A stretch of 64,000 bases of DNA from Brachypalpus laphriformis (lineage: Eukaryota; Arthropoda; Insecta; Diptera; Syrphidae), in contig OX246754.1 of NCBI GenBank assembly GCA_945910035.1, forward strand, positions 278,223,158 through 278,287,157. The letters are read 5' to 3'. Positions 12,283-24,600 of this stretch are shown one piece after another. Both the position numbers and the translations under genes were made by a program. A model generated the notes under the pieces. That model made no database searches, was not told the origin of the DNA, and worked only from the letters and a program-made list of their open reading frames with translations. How positions within the stretch are numbered: the first letter of the stretch is position 1; every line of letters begins with the position of its first letter.

Positions 12283-13700
12283 ATTACTTACTTACTTTGG
12301 GGGCGCTACAGTCCGGGGTGGACCTAGGCCTCAACCAACCAACAATACAGCCAGCACGTCACGAGCCAGCTGCCTCCAGTTGCGCACGCCAAGTTGGTTG
12401 AGGTCGCTCTCCACTTGTTTGCGCCACCTACCGCGAGGTCGTCTGTATAGTTCGGTATTGTACTTTCTCCTCCACTCACCGTCTATGCAGACGGGACCAA
12501 AGATCGCTCGAAGAACTTTTCTCTCAAAATAACCAAGGCCATTCTTATCCGGTTTTGTCAAAGTCCATTCCTCTGTGCCATACAACAGGGCTGGGATGAT
12601 AAGTGTCTTATAAAGAGTTACCTTAGTAGTTCGAGATAGGGCTTTGCTACTCAATTGCATTCTTAGCCCATGGAAATAACGATTGGCAAGAGTAATTCTT
12701 CATGTGATCTCCCTACTGATATCATTTGCGGAGTTCACCATAGAGCCTAGGTAGACAAAATCCTTTACTACCTCAAAATTGTATCTGTCTATTGTGGCGT
12801 TCTGTCCAAGACGCCGATGTTGGGTGTCCTTTTTTGTAGATAGCATACATTTTGTTTTGCTTTCATTGACCGCTAGACCCATCTTTGCTGCCTCGATCTC
12901 AATACTCGTAAATGCCCCATTGACGGCCCGCTGAGTTCTTCCGAATATGTCAATGTCATCGGCATAAGCGAGTAGTTATATAAACTTGTAAAAGATTGTA
13001 CCTCCGGTGTTGGCTTGTGAGTTTCGTACAATTCTCTCAAGTACTATGTTAAAGAGATCGCATGATAGTTCGTCACCTTGTCTAAGACCTTTCCTGAATC
13101 GAACGGTTCGGTGATGTTCTTATCGACTTTGATGGAGCAGCGAGAGTTCTTCATCATCATTCTGCACAAGCGGATGAGCTTGGCAGGGATGCCAAGACTA
13201 GACATGGCTCTGTATAACTCGTCTCTATACACGCTATCATAGGCAACTTTGAAATCGATGAAAAGGTGGTGCGTGTCGATTTTATATTAATGGGTTTTTT
13301 TCCGCAGTGTGAATATTTGGTCAATGGTGGACTTTCCCAGCTTGAAACCGCACTGATAAGGACCTATCAGGTTGTTGACGATCGGTTTTAGGCGTTCACA
13401 TAATACGGCAGACAGGAACTTATATGCAATGTTGAGGAGACTTATACCTCTGAAATTGACGCAGTTCTGAGGGTCTCCTTTCTTCAGGATCGGGCAAACG
13501 ATGCTGAGGTTTCATTCATCGGGCATACTTTCGTCCGACCAGATTTTACAGATGAGGTGGTGCATGCTCCTTACCAACTCATCTTCTCCTGCCTTGAAAG
13601 GTTCAGCGGCAAGGCCGTCGGCTCCATTAGATTTGTGTGATTTGAATTTAGATATCGCTATCCTCACTTCATTCTGATCGGGTTGGCGGGAATCCTGACT
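12283..13700 (-). mobile_element. RTE-like LINE, family A, copy 3 (3' half)
   Basis: The 3' half of a family A element on the minus strand. Reading from 13700 downward it shows QPDQNEVRIAISKFKSHKSNGADGL, then RLCRMMMKNSRCSIK and the C-terminal LIIPALLYGTEEW and RNWRQLARD (12660-12331). It ends at a (TTAC)n stretch at 12286-12296, the complement of the (TAAG)n tail. The 5' part is absent: at 13700/13701 the sequence passes directly into a Jockey element in the same orientation, in an open frame. Multiple stops and frameshifts are present. Confidence 0.75.
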
Positions 13701-14490
13701 GAACGTTGCTACAACGGTCCCTTCATCTTGTGGTGTATCTCTTGTGTAGAGCAGGAACAGAATTGGACCGAGAACACTTCCTTGTGGAACACCGGCGTAG
13801 ATTTCTTTGAAATCCGAATATTCACTCCCGTGTCTAGCACGGAAAAGTCTGTTTTCAAGATAAGATTCCAATATTCCGTACAACATTTCCGGTAAGATTA
13901 CCCTTAGCTTATACCTTAATCCTTCGTGCCATACCTTGTCGAAGGCTTGCGATACGTCGAGAAAAGCGCTAGAGCATATTTTTTTCCCTTCTAGAGCTTT
14001 TTCAATTTCGTTCGATATTCGATACACCTGATCGATTGTGGAATGTTTGACCCGAAAGCCAAATTGATGATCCGGGATCAAGTGTCTTTCTTCAATTACT
14101 GGTTGCAATCGTTTCAGCAGAAGTTTCTCGAAGACCTTAGATTATTGGCAGAAGTGAAATGGGTCTATATGATTTCTTGTCATTTGCACATTTCCCCGGT
14201 TTCGGAATCATCATAACTTCGGCGACTTTCCATTGCCTTGGAACATATGGTATAATAGAAGCATTTATAGTGTAGAGCAACTTAACCAGCACTTTTTTCG
14301 GTAGATCTTTCAAAATTTCGCCAGTGATTAAATCATATCCGGGAGCCTTGTTATTTTTCAATTTTTTTTATTGTAATTCGAAGTTCGGACAGTCGGATCT
14401 TCGATCAACGGTTGTCCATCGAACGGCTTGAGCGTTTCCTCTAAGTGATCGGCAAATAATTCTGCTTTCTCTTTGTATTCTTTTGCCACA
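13701..14490 (-). mobile_element. Jockey-type LINE fragment fused to RTE-A
   Basis: Minus-strand fragment nearly identical to the Jockey insertion at 55.9-57.6 kb. From 14490 downward it reads AKEYKEKAELFADHLEE, KNNKAPGYDLITGEIL, SYRPISLLPII, FGFRVKHSTIDQVYR, FLDVSQAFDKVWHEGL and GVPQGSVLGPILFLLY. It stops at VVATF, just before the FADD catalytic box. There the frame continues into RTE-A sequence, giving a chimeric open stretch of 198 codons (14108-13512). A frame break lies near 14137-14110. Upstream, at about 14490, it joins a different LINE. Confidence 0.75.
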
Positions 14491-15110
14491 TTTAATTTTA
14501 ATTTGTTCATTTTAAACCACATTCAATCTCTGATGCATACACTCCACATTCTTCACCGGCTCAGCTGGTATTGCCACGTTCAAAGAAGAGATCATTTGAA
14601 CCCTGTTAAAAAGGCAATATCTATGCACGTTCCAAAGACATCGCGATGTAGGAAAGGCAGGCCTATAAACGCCTGGATCAGACAAATGCGACGACATCGG
14701 CATTTCATTGGCCTCAGTAACCGAGTGATCCAAAATCGGCAGGCCTGCCGATATTTTCTGAGGTCAAATAGGCGAACCCCACAGGCGGATCAGTAGAAAT
14801 GCAGTGAAGTGGGAGGGCTGTGATCCCTTGTTTTCGGATCATAGCCTCGCTGATAAAAGGAAGAAGAAGACACTCCACATTCTTCACGCTTGCATAAATT
14901 AGAGAAGTATCGTCCGCGAATAACATGCAACAATACTGCACGCATTGCTTAATGAAACGATTCACCCCCAACACCGATCCTTGAGGCAAATCCAAGCCAA
15001 CATCCACTGGGTCACCTTTGTCCTCTGATGCATCTAAAGAAGTCTGATATGAAGAAAATCAATTTTCGAAAGCTGATTAAACTTTCACATTGTAATTGGA
15101 ATATTACTAC
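14491..15110 (-). mobile_element. Jockey/CR1-like LINE RT fragment, third member of the mosaic
   Basis: Minus-strand pieces of another LINE reverse transcriptase: LPQGSVLG (motif B, about 14970-14995) and LFADDTSLIYAS (motif C, about 14895-14935). The sequence then resumes beyond a nested insertion with NVECMHQRLN and MNKLKLN near 14500-14540, which is the region following motif C in such proteins. It is interrupted at 14557-14869 by an RTE-C fragment. At about 14490 it passes into the pre-RT region of the Jockey element, an order that cannot come from one element. Confidence 0.6.
14539..14887 (+). mobile_element. RTE family C 3'-end insertion with 18-bp target duplications
   Basis: A 313-bp, heavily 5'-truncated copy of RTE family C occupies 14557-14869. 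It encodes the last part of the ORF (WYCHVQRRDHLNPVKKAIS, RKGRPINAWI) and then the family's 3' untranslated block (GATATTTTCTGAGGTCAAAT...GGATCATAGCC) ending in AAGGAAGAAGAAG. It is flanked by perfect direct repeats ACACTCCACATTCTTCAC at 14539-14556 and 14870-14887, so it inserted by target-primed reverse transcription into the older minus-strand LINE. Confidence 0.85.
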
Positions 15111-17045
15111 CGTAATTGACCCATATGCCTAATTGCGAAACGTAAGTTAATAAAAATAAAATTAAGGGTTTGGAGACGAAAATCTCCAAAAACACTAAGC
15201 ACCAGAGTGGGCCCATCGCGATCCCTAGAGGAACCTATAAAAGCATCAAAACCTAAAAATAGACATTTCTCAAAAGGGCTAAGCCCCCGCATTCACAAGG
15301 AATGTGTGTGATATCTATGCAACGCATAAACCGTTGCAGTATCTAAATGTATCCGAGTCTGATAACCAGTAGACACTAAAGAATTTTCACAAAGAAATGG
15401 ACACCTAGTGCATTAAACTACTCAAGCACAATTCCATCACAATCATCATGCTATCGCAGCACTTTCCATGTGCCCCGTCTAAAGATTTGCTTCCTATATG
15501 GTTTTCCTTATGAAATATGAAGATCATTTTACTTAAAAGAATCTTCTAGATTGCATTTGGTGCATTAACGGTGCGTTCAGCGCTCCTGGGGTCACCCAAC
15601 CCCCAACCACTTACGACAAGAATCCCATTATTCAGAAAAAAATTTCAATTATTACCTACACGACCACATGTGGGCTAAGAACCTCGTAAGATGCATCTGT
15701 GGACAGGAAGTAATCTAAGCTGGACCTTCTATAGTTTGCATATTTTTACTTTATTGAGCACGTAATGTAATTCCGACATAAAGACCTCCTCCTACTTCGT
15801 ATTTCTTATGAAATCCATTGATTCATAGCCAATACCTTAGCATTAAGATCTCCTGCTGCGATATTATGAGAACTATTTTTGAATGGCTTTCGTAAGACAT
15901 TCTATCGTTTGTGTGTGTGAGTTCCTAATGGGATTTTGGAGAAGGACATGCATTGGGTACTCAATAGATAGATAATGATATCAATTGCACTTACGAATAG
16001 AAGTTAGCAACGGAGGACCACATCTGGAGAAGAATGCGAGACGCATAAGCTTTTGTATGTGGTGTACTAAAAAGTGGTTGCTTTGGTTGTGGGTTAGTAA
16101 GTGGATATATACATACATATTTAATTTTTTAGTGAAAATCAGTCTGGAAGAGGAAAGAGAAAAACTCTATGAATATTTAACCACATATAATAAATTGGCT
16201 CGATAGGAATAATATTTCAACCGCCTTGTAGGCTTCGTTAAAGAAGTGTCAGTGGCTATAGTCAAATGTCTTGCGACGAGAAAGAACAGTTGACTATATC
16301 ACTCGTCTTAGGGTGCTTCATCTCCCCCTTCTTCAGCTTTACTGGATGCCATAGTGACCTATATCAACTGATGAAAATGAAACAGGAGGCTCAGAAATAT
16401 AAAATTTTAGTGTTTCTTTTCTAAAGGTTTTTTAAGTTTTTTTTAACAGGCAAAGGTATTACGAGAATGCTCGTTAATAGAGCATTAAATGCAAATAATA
16501 ACCTGTTTAACCCTTTCGATCCGGAAAGCCTATGTAGTAAAAATGACTTATTACTTATGTTGAGCCATGACAGTAGTTATAGTTAAAACGTTTTCTCTAT
16601 TCAAAATTGAAGTCGTATATTGTACTGTATTGTATTTATTTTACATCTTTCTTATAATTAAAGATACAAATCTTATATAATTTTCGTAAGACATTAACAA
16701 TTTAGCAAGTTTTATGATTTATGTCAGGAAAGTTTAGGACAAATTAGAAAATTATTACAAGGCTTCCAAAAACTAAATGATAAAGACTTCACATTGAAAA
16801 AAAAAAAAAAAATACAAAATATATAATAATAATAAAGCAATAAATTTAATTGTACGTTTGATTGCACACTCTACAAGGCCAAATGCATTAAAAGAGAAGA
16901 TTTAAAATTGTTCATCTTTCCGATCCTTTTTAGATTTGGTGGCAGGGAATTCCACAGTCGAGTAACCTGGGCACCTGCATTGCGATTGATCGGGAAACTA
17001 CTGACTGCTCAAAACTTGGCTTCGGCCAGTAGCGCAACAATCAAG
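15111..17045. other. Unassigned region, no supported gene
   Basis: About 1.9 kb. The first 200 bases may still be decayed LINE sequence on the minus strand. Beyond that I see no ORF with familiar motifs. A 14-base poly(A) run lies near 16797-16811. Short ORFs at 15985-16206 and 16908-17105 are unsupported. Confidence 0.45.
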
Positions 17046-19689
17046 TTCGTGATGAAGTGCTTACTTTACCTCCTAGTGGTGGTCCCCGGGCAACTATACG
17101 TATAAACCCTTATACGTATAGGCTAAAATTGTAAGTGCGAGTTGTCTAGGGCCTTGGTTCTAGGCTAGGTAACGTGGGCCAGCAACCTGCGTTACCGAAT
17201 ATTGCCCGCTACAGAAACCGACACTATGCCTCGGATAAGGAATGATCACATGTTGACGACTTTTGGCTATTGTACCCGGACAAAGATAGGTTTCTGGAAT
17301 GTAAAGATGCTCCTCGACTCGGGAAGAGAAGGTCCTTACAATGCCAGATTCCTCCAATTGGGAAAAAAATAAATAATTTATGCGTCATAAACTGGACATT
17401 TTGGGGGTAAGTGAAGTAAGATGGTTAGAAGCGGCCGAGTACCAGTCTCCAACGCGTAACACTGTAATACTCTATTCTGGAAGACCATCCGGAAGTCCGC
17501 GGGAATATGGAGTCGGACTACTGCTAACAACAACAGCACGCAAGGGCTTAATTTCCTGGCAGCCTCATGGTGATAGGATTTTGACGGCCAGATTCCGGAC
17601 TAGAGTACGACGCGTCACCATCATACGTTGTTACGCCCCAACGAATAGTTCGTCTGAGGACGAAAAGGAGAGCTTCTACAATCTCTTAAGCGCCGTCTTC
17701 AACACAACACCAAATGGAGACATTGTCATAGTGATGGGGGATTTGAATGCCAAGGTAGGCAACGACAACGAAGGGCTCAAACATGTAATCGGGAAGTATG
17801 GACTAGGCAACCGCAATGACAACGGCGAAAGGTTTGTGGATTTCTGCAATGCCAACCGCCTTGTAATAGGTGGCGCCATGTTTGAGCACAAGACCTGCCA
17901 CAAAGTCAGCTGGGTTTCCAATGACAGGCAAGCAACCTCCAACCAAATTGACCATTTTGCTATCAGCCGCCGCTTTAGAAGTAGTCTCCTGGACGTCCGA
18001 AACAGGGGAGGGGCAGATGTGGGGATAGTACGTGATCACCATCTTATGATAGTTATTCTGCAAATACGCGCTGCTGCAGTTCGAAGATCCCACGATAGAC
18101 TTAGACTTAGTGATCCCTCAGTGCGCCAACAATTAAGGGAGCACTTTTCGCAAGGTGTGGAAGCAATCAGCAGCTCAATGCCCGCAACCATCCAAGACCA
18201 TTGGTGTGCTGTGAAAAATGTTTTTACATCTGGTGCTGAAAGAATTGTCGGTCGATCGCAGGGAAGACATAGGGCGTGGCTTTCCGAGGATACCTGGAGA
18301 CGGATTGACGAACTAAAACAGCTAAAAGCTCGCGTTGCAGCTACCCCAGCAGCATGGAGAAGCGAGCTAGAGTCCCTATATCGCATGAAGATGAGAGAAG
18401 TTCAGCGTAGTGTGCGACGTGACAAGCGCAACTACATCAACGCGCTGGCTACAGAAGCAGAAGAAGCTGCACGGAGGTGCGACAGCAGGAACGTCTACAG
18501 AATCCAGCCAATACCCAGTGAAAAGCCTAGACGGCTCCTTGCTCATTTCGGATGAGGACCAGCCCAAGGGATGGAAAGAGCATTTTGCTACGGTTTTGAA
18601 CCGTGTATTCGCTAGCGATATGCTTCCAAATCAGACTGAGATGCCCGAGGTGAGAAGTTCCCGAATACGCACCACGACTCCCAGTAAAGATGAGACCATT
18701 ACCGCGATCAAGGCACTCAAAATCAACAAGACGGTTGGACTTGACGGTATTCCAACAGAGCTCTTACGAGCAGGGCCAACAACATCGGCTGAGCTTCTGC
18801 TTCCACTTATAGATAGAGCTTGGGAAGCTGAGAGCTTTCCTAACGAGTGGAAAAGGGAATGATCGTCAAGCTTCCTAAGAAAGGAAATCTAACGGAGTGC
18901 GGAAACTGGAGGGGTATCTGCGTGCTGTCTGCTGTAGCTAAGATAATAGCTAAAATCACCCTGGAGCGAATCAAACAACATCTCGAAGACACACTCGATG
19001 CCGAACAAGCAGGTTCCCGCTCTGGATCCTCCTGTGCCGACCACATCAACACCCTGCGGATTATCATCGAACAGTGTGTTGAATATCGATCGCCACTGCA
19101 CCTGCTGTTCATCGATTTTGAGAAGGTATTCGACAGTGTCAACAGGGAGTTCATTTGGCGTGCCTTACGCAGGAGAGGCATTCCCGATAAACTAATTGCT
19201 ATTATCAAAGCTACATATGAAGGCTCCAAATGTCACGTTCTGCACAGGGGAAGGATGTCTGAGGAATTTGAGATCCAAAGTGGGGTAACACAAGGCTGTA
19301 TCCTTTCACCAATATTATTCCTATTGGTGATTAGCGATGTGTTTCATGCAGCTTTATCGAGGGGAAACGGAGGAATTCGATGGACTCTTACATATCAACT
19401 GAAACATATTGACTACGCTGACGATGTATGCTTACTCTCCCACAGAATTATGGACCTCCACCAAATGACAGAAGATGTGGAGAGGGAGGCAGGCGTCGTC
19501 GGGCTGAAAACTAATACGGTAAAAACTAAAATTATCAGCCTTGGAACTAACTCATCGGCTCAAATATGCATTGCTGGTAGAGAGAGTAGAGGATTTCCAG
19601 TATCTTGGGAGTATTGTCTCGACCGATGGTGGAACCGAACTGGATATAGCCAACAGGATCGCCAAAGCAAAGTCCGCGTTCGGGATGTT
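17046..19689 (+). mobile_element. RTE-like LINE, family B, copy 2, 5' part
   Basis: Second family B copy, cut in two by the Polinton-like element; its remaining 3' part lies at 34382-34900. A leader from roughly 17046 to 17225 precedes the start at 17226 (compare 2885 in copy 1). Differences from copy 1 include an insertion near 17370 (AATAAATAATT) that breaks the frame, and a 29-bp deletion near 18503 that breaks it again. Endonuclease and RT motifs are as in copy 1, with FIDFEKVFD in place of FEKAFD and YADD at about 19413-19424. It ends at the target sequence GATGTT (19684-19689). Confidence 0.85.
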
Positions 19690-19707
19690 AGTAGTGGGTT
19701 TAGGTAG
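17226..19707 (+). pseudogene. RTE-B endonuclease/reverse transcriptase, broken copy
   Basis: The ORF is split into at least four open pieces: 17226-17369 (start of the endonuclease, KIGFWNV), 17380-18555 (rest of the endonuclease and linker), 18410-18862 (linker, LDGIPTELL) and 18847-19707 (reverse transcriptase). Catalytic residues of the endonuclease (SEVRW, GDLNAK, RDHHL) are present. The last open piece runs past 19689 into the terminal repeat of the inserted element, so its final residues are not RTE-derived. It is inactive. Confidence 0.8.
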
Positions 19708-21264
19708 GTTCCAGGACAGTCCCCATAGGGCAACGTGTGTTAGAGTGAGACCCCCATAGGGTGGAATGTGTTAGAGTGAGATGGAAGGTTTGGGGTGTAG
19801 TCTAGCTCTCCATAAAAAGCAATGGATTAGAGTGAGATATAAGATTTGGGGCGAGGCTTTTTTCCCCTTCGGTGTTGGGATCGAGGTGTCATATTTCATG
19901 TTTGTTTATTTTAGCTTTTGGATTGAGATCTGATTTTGTGGCGCGAGGTGTCATATTTCAAGTTTGTTTATGTTTTGCTTTTGAACTAAGATCTGAATTT
20001 GGAGCGAGGGATCATATTTCATATTTGTTAGTGTTTAGCTGGGGCAATCATCATCGGAGTGAGGTGTCATATTTCAAGTTTGTTTATTTTAGCTTTTGGA
20101 TTGAGATCAGAATTTGGGAGCGAGGTGTCATATTTCATATTTGTTAGTTTGACTGGGGGATTCGTAAGATCAGAGTCAGAGAGTGTGTGTGTGTGTGTGG
20201 AGAGCAAGTTGTCATATTTGATTTGATTGGCGAATTGCAGATTTCATAGATCTGATGATCTGCTGATCTGTGTGTGTGTGTCATATTTCATAGTGTTAGT
20301 GTTTAGCTGGGGGAATCATCATCGGAGCGAGGTGTCATATTTCATGTTTGTTTATTTTAGCTTTTGGATTGAGATCTGAATTTGGGGCGCGAGATGTCAT
20401 ATTTCATATTTGTTAGTTTGGGCCGTGAGAAAGTCGTACGATTCCAGGAATTTGGTTGAGATGTAAGATCAGAGTCAGGGAGTGAGGCATTAAGTGTGTG
20501 TTTAGAGCGAGGTATCATATTTGATTTGATTGGAGAATTGCGGATTCCATAATGATTGTTTAGAGCAGAGTTTTTATTGCTGTTGATATGTGTGTATTTT
20601 CATATTTGATGTATGGGGAGCGAGGTATTTGGCAAATTCTGTAGATGGGTTATGATTGTTTAGAGGGTATATTTTTTTTATTTTTATTGATCAGTATGTG
20701 TCTTTTTTCGTTTAGGGTGGGTGAGAGTGAGAGGGGAGAGGGGAGTTTGGCTGATTCGCGGAATTGAGTTTCGGATTCTATAGAGGCATTATAAACACAT
20801 ATAAGACTTCGAGAAGAGTCAGGCTGATTCATAGCTGTGTGTTTATTCTTGAATGCTGATCCTAAGTTTGTAAGTGTTTATCCCATAGCAAATGGTGTGC
20901 ACTACAAATGTTCATCTGTTGCTATTCCGTAAAAATGTATAATATGAGTAAAGAGGATGACATAAGGAAACAAAAGAAAAATCTGAATTATGTGAGTCAA
21001 ATTGATTTGTTTGCTATTCGGTAAAGGAAAAGGGATCTATTGATCTGCGTGTGTGTGATGTCATCGGGGTGGAGCTTAGATTGGTTTGATTGGAGAAATT
21101 GGCAAATTCCATAGATGGGTTATGATTGCTTAGAGGTTATTTTTTTACTTCTATTGATCAGTGTGTGTCTTTTTTCGTTTAGTCAGGGTGAGAGGGAGAG
21201 GGGAGAGGGGGTTTTGTTGATTCCAGGAATTGCATTTCGAATTCTATAGAGGAATTGTGAGCAC
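19690..21264 (+). repeat. Polinton left terminal inverted repeat, outer arm
   Basis: Pairs in inverted orientation with 34381 down to about 33300. The outermost 180 bp match almost perfectly. The left arm contains about 490 bp (19875-20365) that the right arm lacks, made of several copies of a GCGAGGTGTCATATTTCAT...TTTTGGATTGAGATCTGA sub-repeat, so it expanded or the right arm contracted. A (GT)n run lies near 20183-20203. The match ends near 21264 at GAGGAATTGTGAGCACGT, where the polymerase cassette begins. Confidence 0.85.
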
Positions 21265-21484
21265 GTTCAATCATGAATAGCCAGATGTTCGGTTTGGAAT
21301 CCACAATGATTTCCTGGAAAAGTATGAGTCATCAATATAACCGGCTGTATGTTTATGAAATTGGTAGAGGGAATCAGCAAAATGATTTCTTGGAAACAAC
21401 TGAATGTGTGTATGAGAGTGGAATTCATTGGAAACAGGCTGGATGTTTCTAAAATTGGAGTGGGGATGACGTGTTAGAAACCAG

Positions 21485-21495
21485 CTGAATGTGTG

Positions 21496-21537
<42 letters not shown>

Positions 21538-21575
21538 AGAGAGAGAGGGGGACAGAGAGAGTAAATGTTTCTGAA
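21485..21575. repeat. (GA)n simple repeat upstream of the polymerase gene
   Basis: A purine-only (GA)n tract lies about 30-100 bp upstream of the TATA box of the polymerase gene. It separates two near-identical copies of a short block (AAATTGGAGTGGGGATGAC at about 21454 and 21575). GA tracts are common in insect promoters, but here it may simply be a microsatellite. Confidence 0.7.
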
Positions 21576-21595
21576 ATTGGAGTGGGGATGACATG

Positions 21596-21603
21596 TATAA
21601 AAG
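21596..21603 (+). promoter_or_regulatory. TATA box of the polymerase gene
   Basis: TATAAAAG lies 77 bp upstream of the ATG at 21680, a normal spacing for an RNA polymerase II promoter with initiation near 21625-21630. Confidence 0.6.
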
Positions 21604-21679
21604 AGCGAGCATCAGCGGCATCCACCACAGTTATTAACCGAATTTCCGTGAAGACACAACTAAAAGCAAAAAAGAAAAA

Positions 21680-24600
21680 ATGTATCGCTGTGAAATATGT
21701 GAAGTAACGTTCAGTGAAAAGTGGTCTTTGGTAAGGCACACAAAATCAATTCATTGTGCGGAAGAAGAGCAATTAAAGTGTGATGAATGTGGAGCTATAT
21801 TCTCAAGTAGGGATAAATTAAACCACCATAAAAGAGTTAAACATCCAATTAACTCTCAAAAGAGAGTCTTTTCTACAAACCGCTCCATCCAAGTGCAAGT
21901 GATGAATAAAAAATCAAAACCAACCGTCTTTAAACGGTGTTTAGTGTGCGAAGAGGACATCGAAAAAAATAAATGGCCGCAACATGAGCGGAAAAATAGC
22001 CACAAAGAAAAATCAAAATGTGTGCTTAAAGACAATGTGTCCTATATAAATAGCGCATTCAACAATAGGTTGAAAAGCTATTTTATTAAAAACAATGATG
22101 AATCAATTCTGGATGTGAAGATTCTATTTGAACAGAATTTACCCGTGATTACCGAATTGATTCAAAGTGAGCTCAGTGTGTTAAAGGGGCTCAAATTCAA
22201 TCTGGAATCGTTTTGCGAGTTTGTAAAAAACATCGATGACAATGATGACGACAACATGATCATCGATGTTAAAAGTATGCAAACAAAGATGAGCGCAATT
22301 CTGGATATAGATGAGTTGCCAACAAAACTAAAGACAATGGCTGACAACATTAAAGCGAAATTGGAAGAGTTTCAAGAGAAAGACAGTGGTTGGACACTAA
22401 TTTCATTTCTAAGGATTGAAATCAACATTAATAAGTATCAACCTATTCGAGGCTCTTCATATTTCGAATTGCCATCTGCGATCAAGAACAAGAACGCATG
22501 CATTAATGTCCAAAATACAGATGAGTACTGCTTCAAATGGGCCATTATCTCAGCTCTAAACGAAAAAGTCACAATCCATCGTGAGAGACCATCAACATAT
22601 AATATCAATGATATAACAAGTGAAATAATTGTGGTGAATGACCGATCTATAAACTTTAGTGATTTGGAATTCCCTACAACCGTTAAAGATATGAACATTT
22701 TTGAAAATAATAATCCGGAGATAAGTGTCAATGTGTTCGGATATGAATTAAGCCCCAGTTTTAAAATCATTGGTCCATTCTATCATACTGCTGCGGAGAA
22801 AAGGACCCACATAAATTTGCTATATTGCGAGAACAACGATAGAAGAACCCATTATGTATGCATCAAGAATATTTCTCGATTAATAAGAAGTCAAGTAACA
22901 AAGAAAGAAATCCAAATGCATCTATGTAACGGCTGTTTGCAGCGATTTTCAAGTGCGAGTAAACTGAAAAACCATAAGCCAGAATGTTGCAAATTAGTTA
23001 CATTAATGCCAGAGGAAGACAAAAAGTTCCTCAAATTTGAGAAATATGAACGGATGCAGCAAGTTCCCTTTGTTGTGTATGCAGATTTTGAATCGATACT
23101 GGAGCCAATAAAACATTGCACACCAAATCCAGAGATTTCATCCACAACAGATGTGCAACAACATAAGCCTTGTGCCGGATCATATCTAATCAAAAGTTCA
23201 TTTGATGAGCAGCACAATAAACACAAAACATTTTTCGGTAAGTAATACTAAAACAAATATGTTAAATTCATAGATGTGCTAATTATTTATTTTTTTTCTC
23301 AGGAGAGAATTCACCAGAAGAACTTTTAACAACCTTGGCGAATGATTTGACTCAGCTCTACAAAGAAGTCTTAATGAAGCCGAAACCGATGAATGCCCTA
23401 ACCCAACTGGAATCCTACATTCAAGAAACAGCTCCTAATTGTTCAATTTGTAAGGAAAAGTTTAACGAAAATGAATTGAGGGTTAGGGATCATTGTCATT
23501 TCACTGGCGCATATAGAGGACCTGCACACTCACAGTGCAATCTAAAATTTCACATTCCCAAATTTTTCCCAATATTCTTGCACAACTTTTCGGGCTATGA
23601 TTGCCATTTGTTTGTCAAGAGTCTTGCTCAGATGAACGGTGACATAACCATAATTCCTTTGAACAAGGAAAAGTATATTTCATTGTCTTTCCGTGTACAA
23701 TTAGATCAAAACAATACATTTGAAATGAGATTTTTAGACTCAAATAGATTTCTTCAAGCAAGCATTGAGTCGCTTACAAATAATTTATCAATTGATGCCA
23801 TGACTATTACGAAAGAATTTTTCCAAAACGATAATTCGTTTGAATTAATGATTAGGAAGGGAGTATTTCCATATGATTATTTAGATTCGTGGAAACGTTT
23901 TGACGAATGCTCTCTTCCAACAATCAACAAATTCTTTAATAAAATGACGGCAAAAGAATGTCAGGAAGAAGATTATAATCATGCCATCAAAGCGTGGAAT
24001 CACTTCAAATGTAACACCTTAAAAGATTATTTACTATTATATCTACAAAGCGATGTCTTATTGTTAGCAGACATTTTTGAAAATTTCCGCAAAGTTTGTA
24101 TTTCGATTTATCAATTAGATCCATGTCATTATTACACTGCTCCAGGCTTATCCTGGGATGCTATGCTTAAAATCACTAAAATTAACTTGGAACTTTTGAC
24201 CGACATAGATATGTATAATATCTTTAAAAATGGTATAAGAGGAGGCCTTTGTCAATGTAGTCATAGACATGCGCAAGCAAACAATAAATACATTACAAAC
24301 TATGATCCAAATAGATTAAGTGAATGTCTAATGTATTTCGATGCTAATAATTTGTACGGTTGGGCAATGTCACGTAATCTCCCACACGGTAATTTCACCT
24401 GGGAAGATCCAGAGAACTACACAAATGAATATATCGCCAATTTAAAAGACTCCAATGTTGGATATGTTTTCGAAGTAGACTTAACTTATCCAACATCTCT
24501 TCACGATATTCATAATGATCTCCCATTTTGCCCAGAAAACACAATTACTCCGGGGAGTAAATTTTCTAAATTGACAGCCAATCTGAATTCTAAAAATAAA

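Noticed and set aside
21271..21739. Minus-strand ORFs rich in Ser-Leu
   Set aside because: They arise from the (GA)n tract and its flanks upstream of the polymerase gene.
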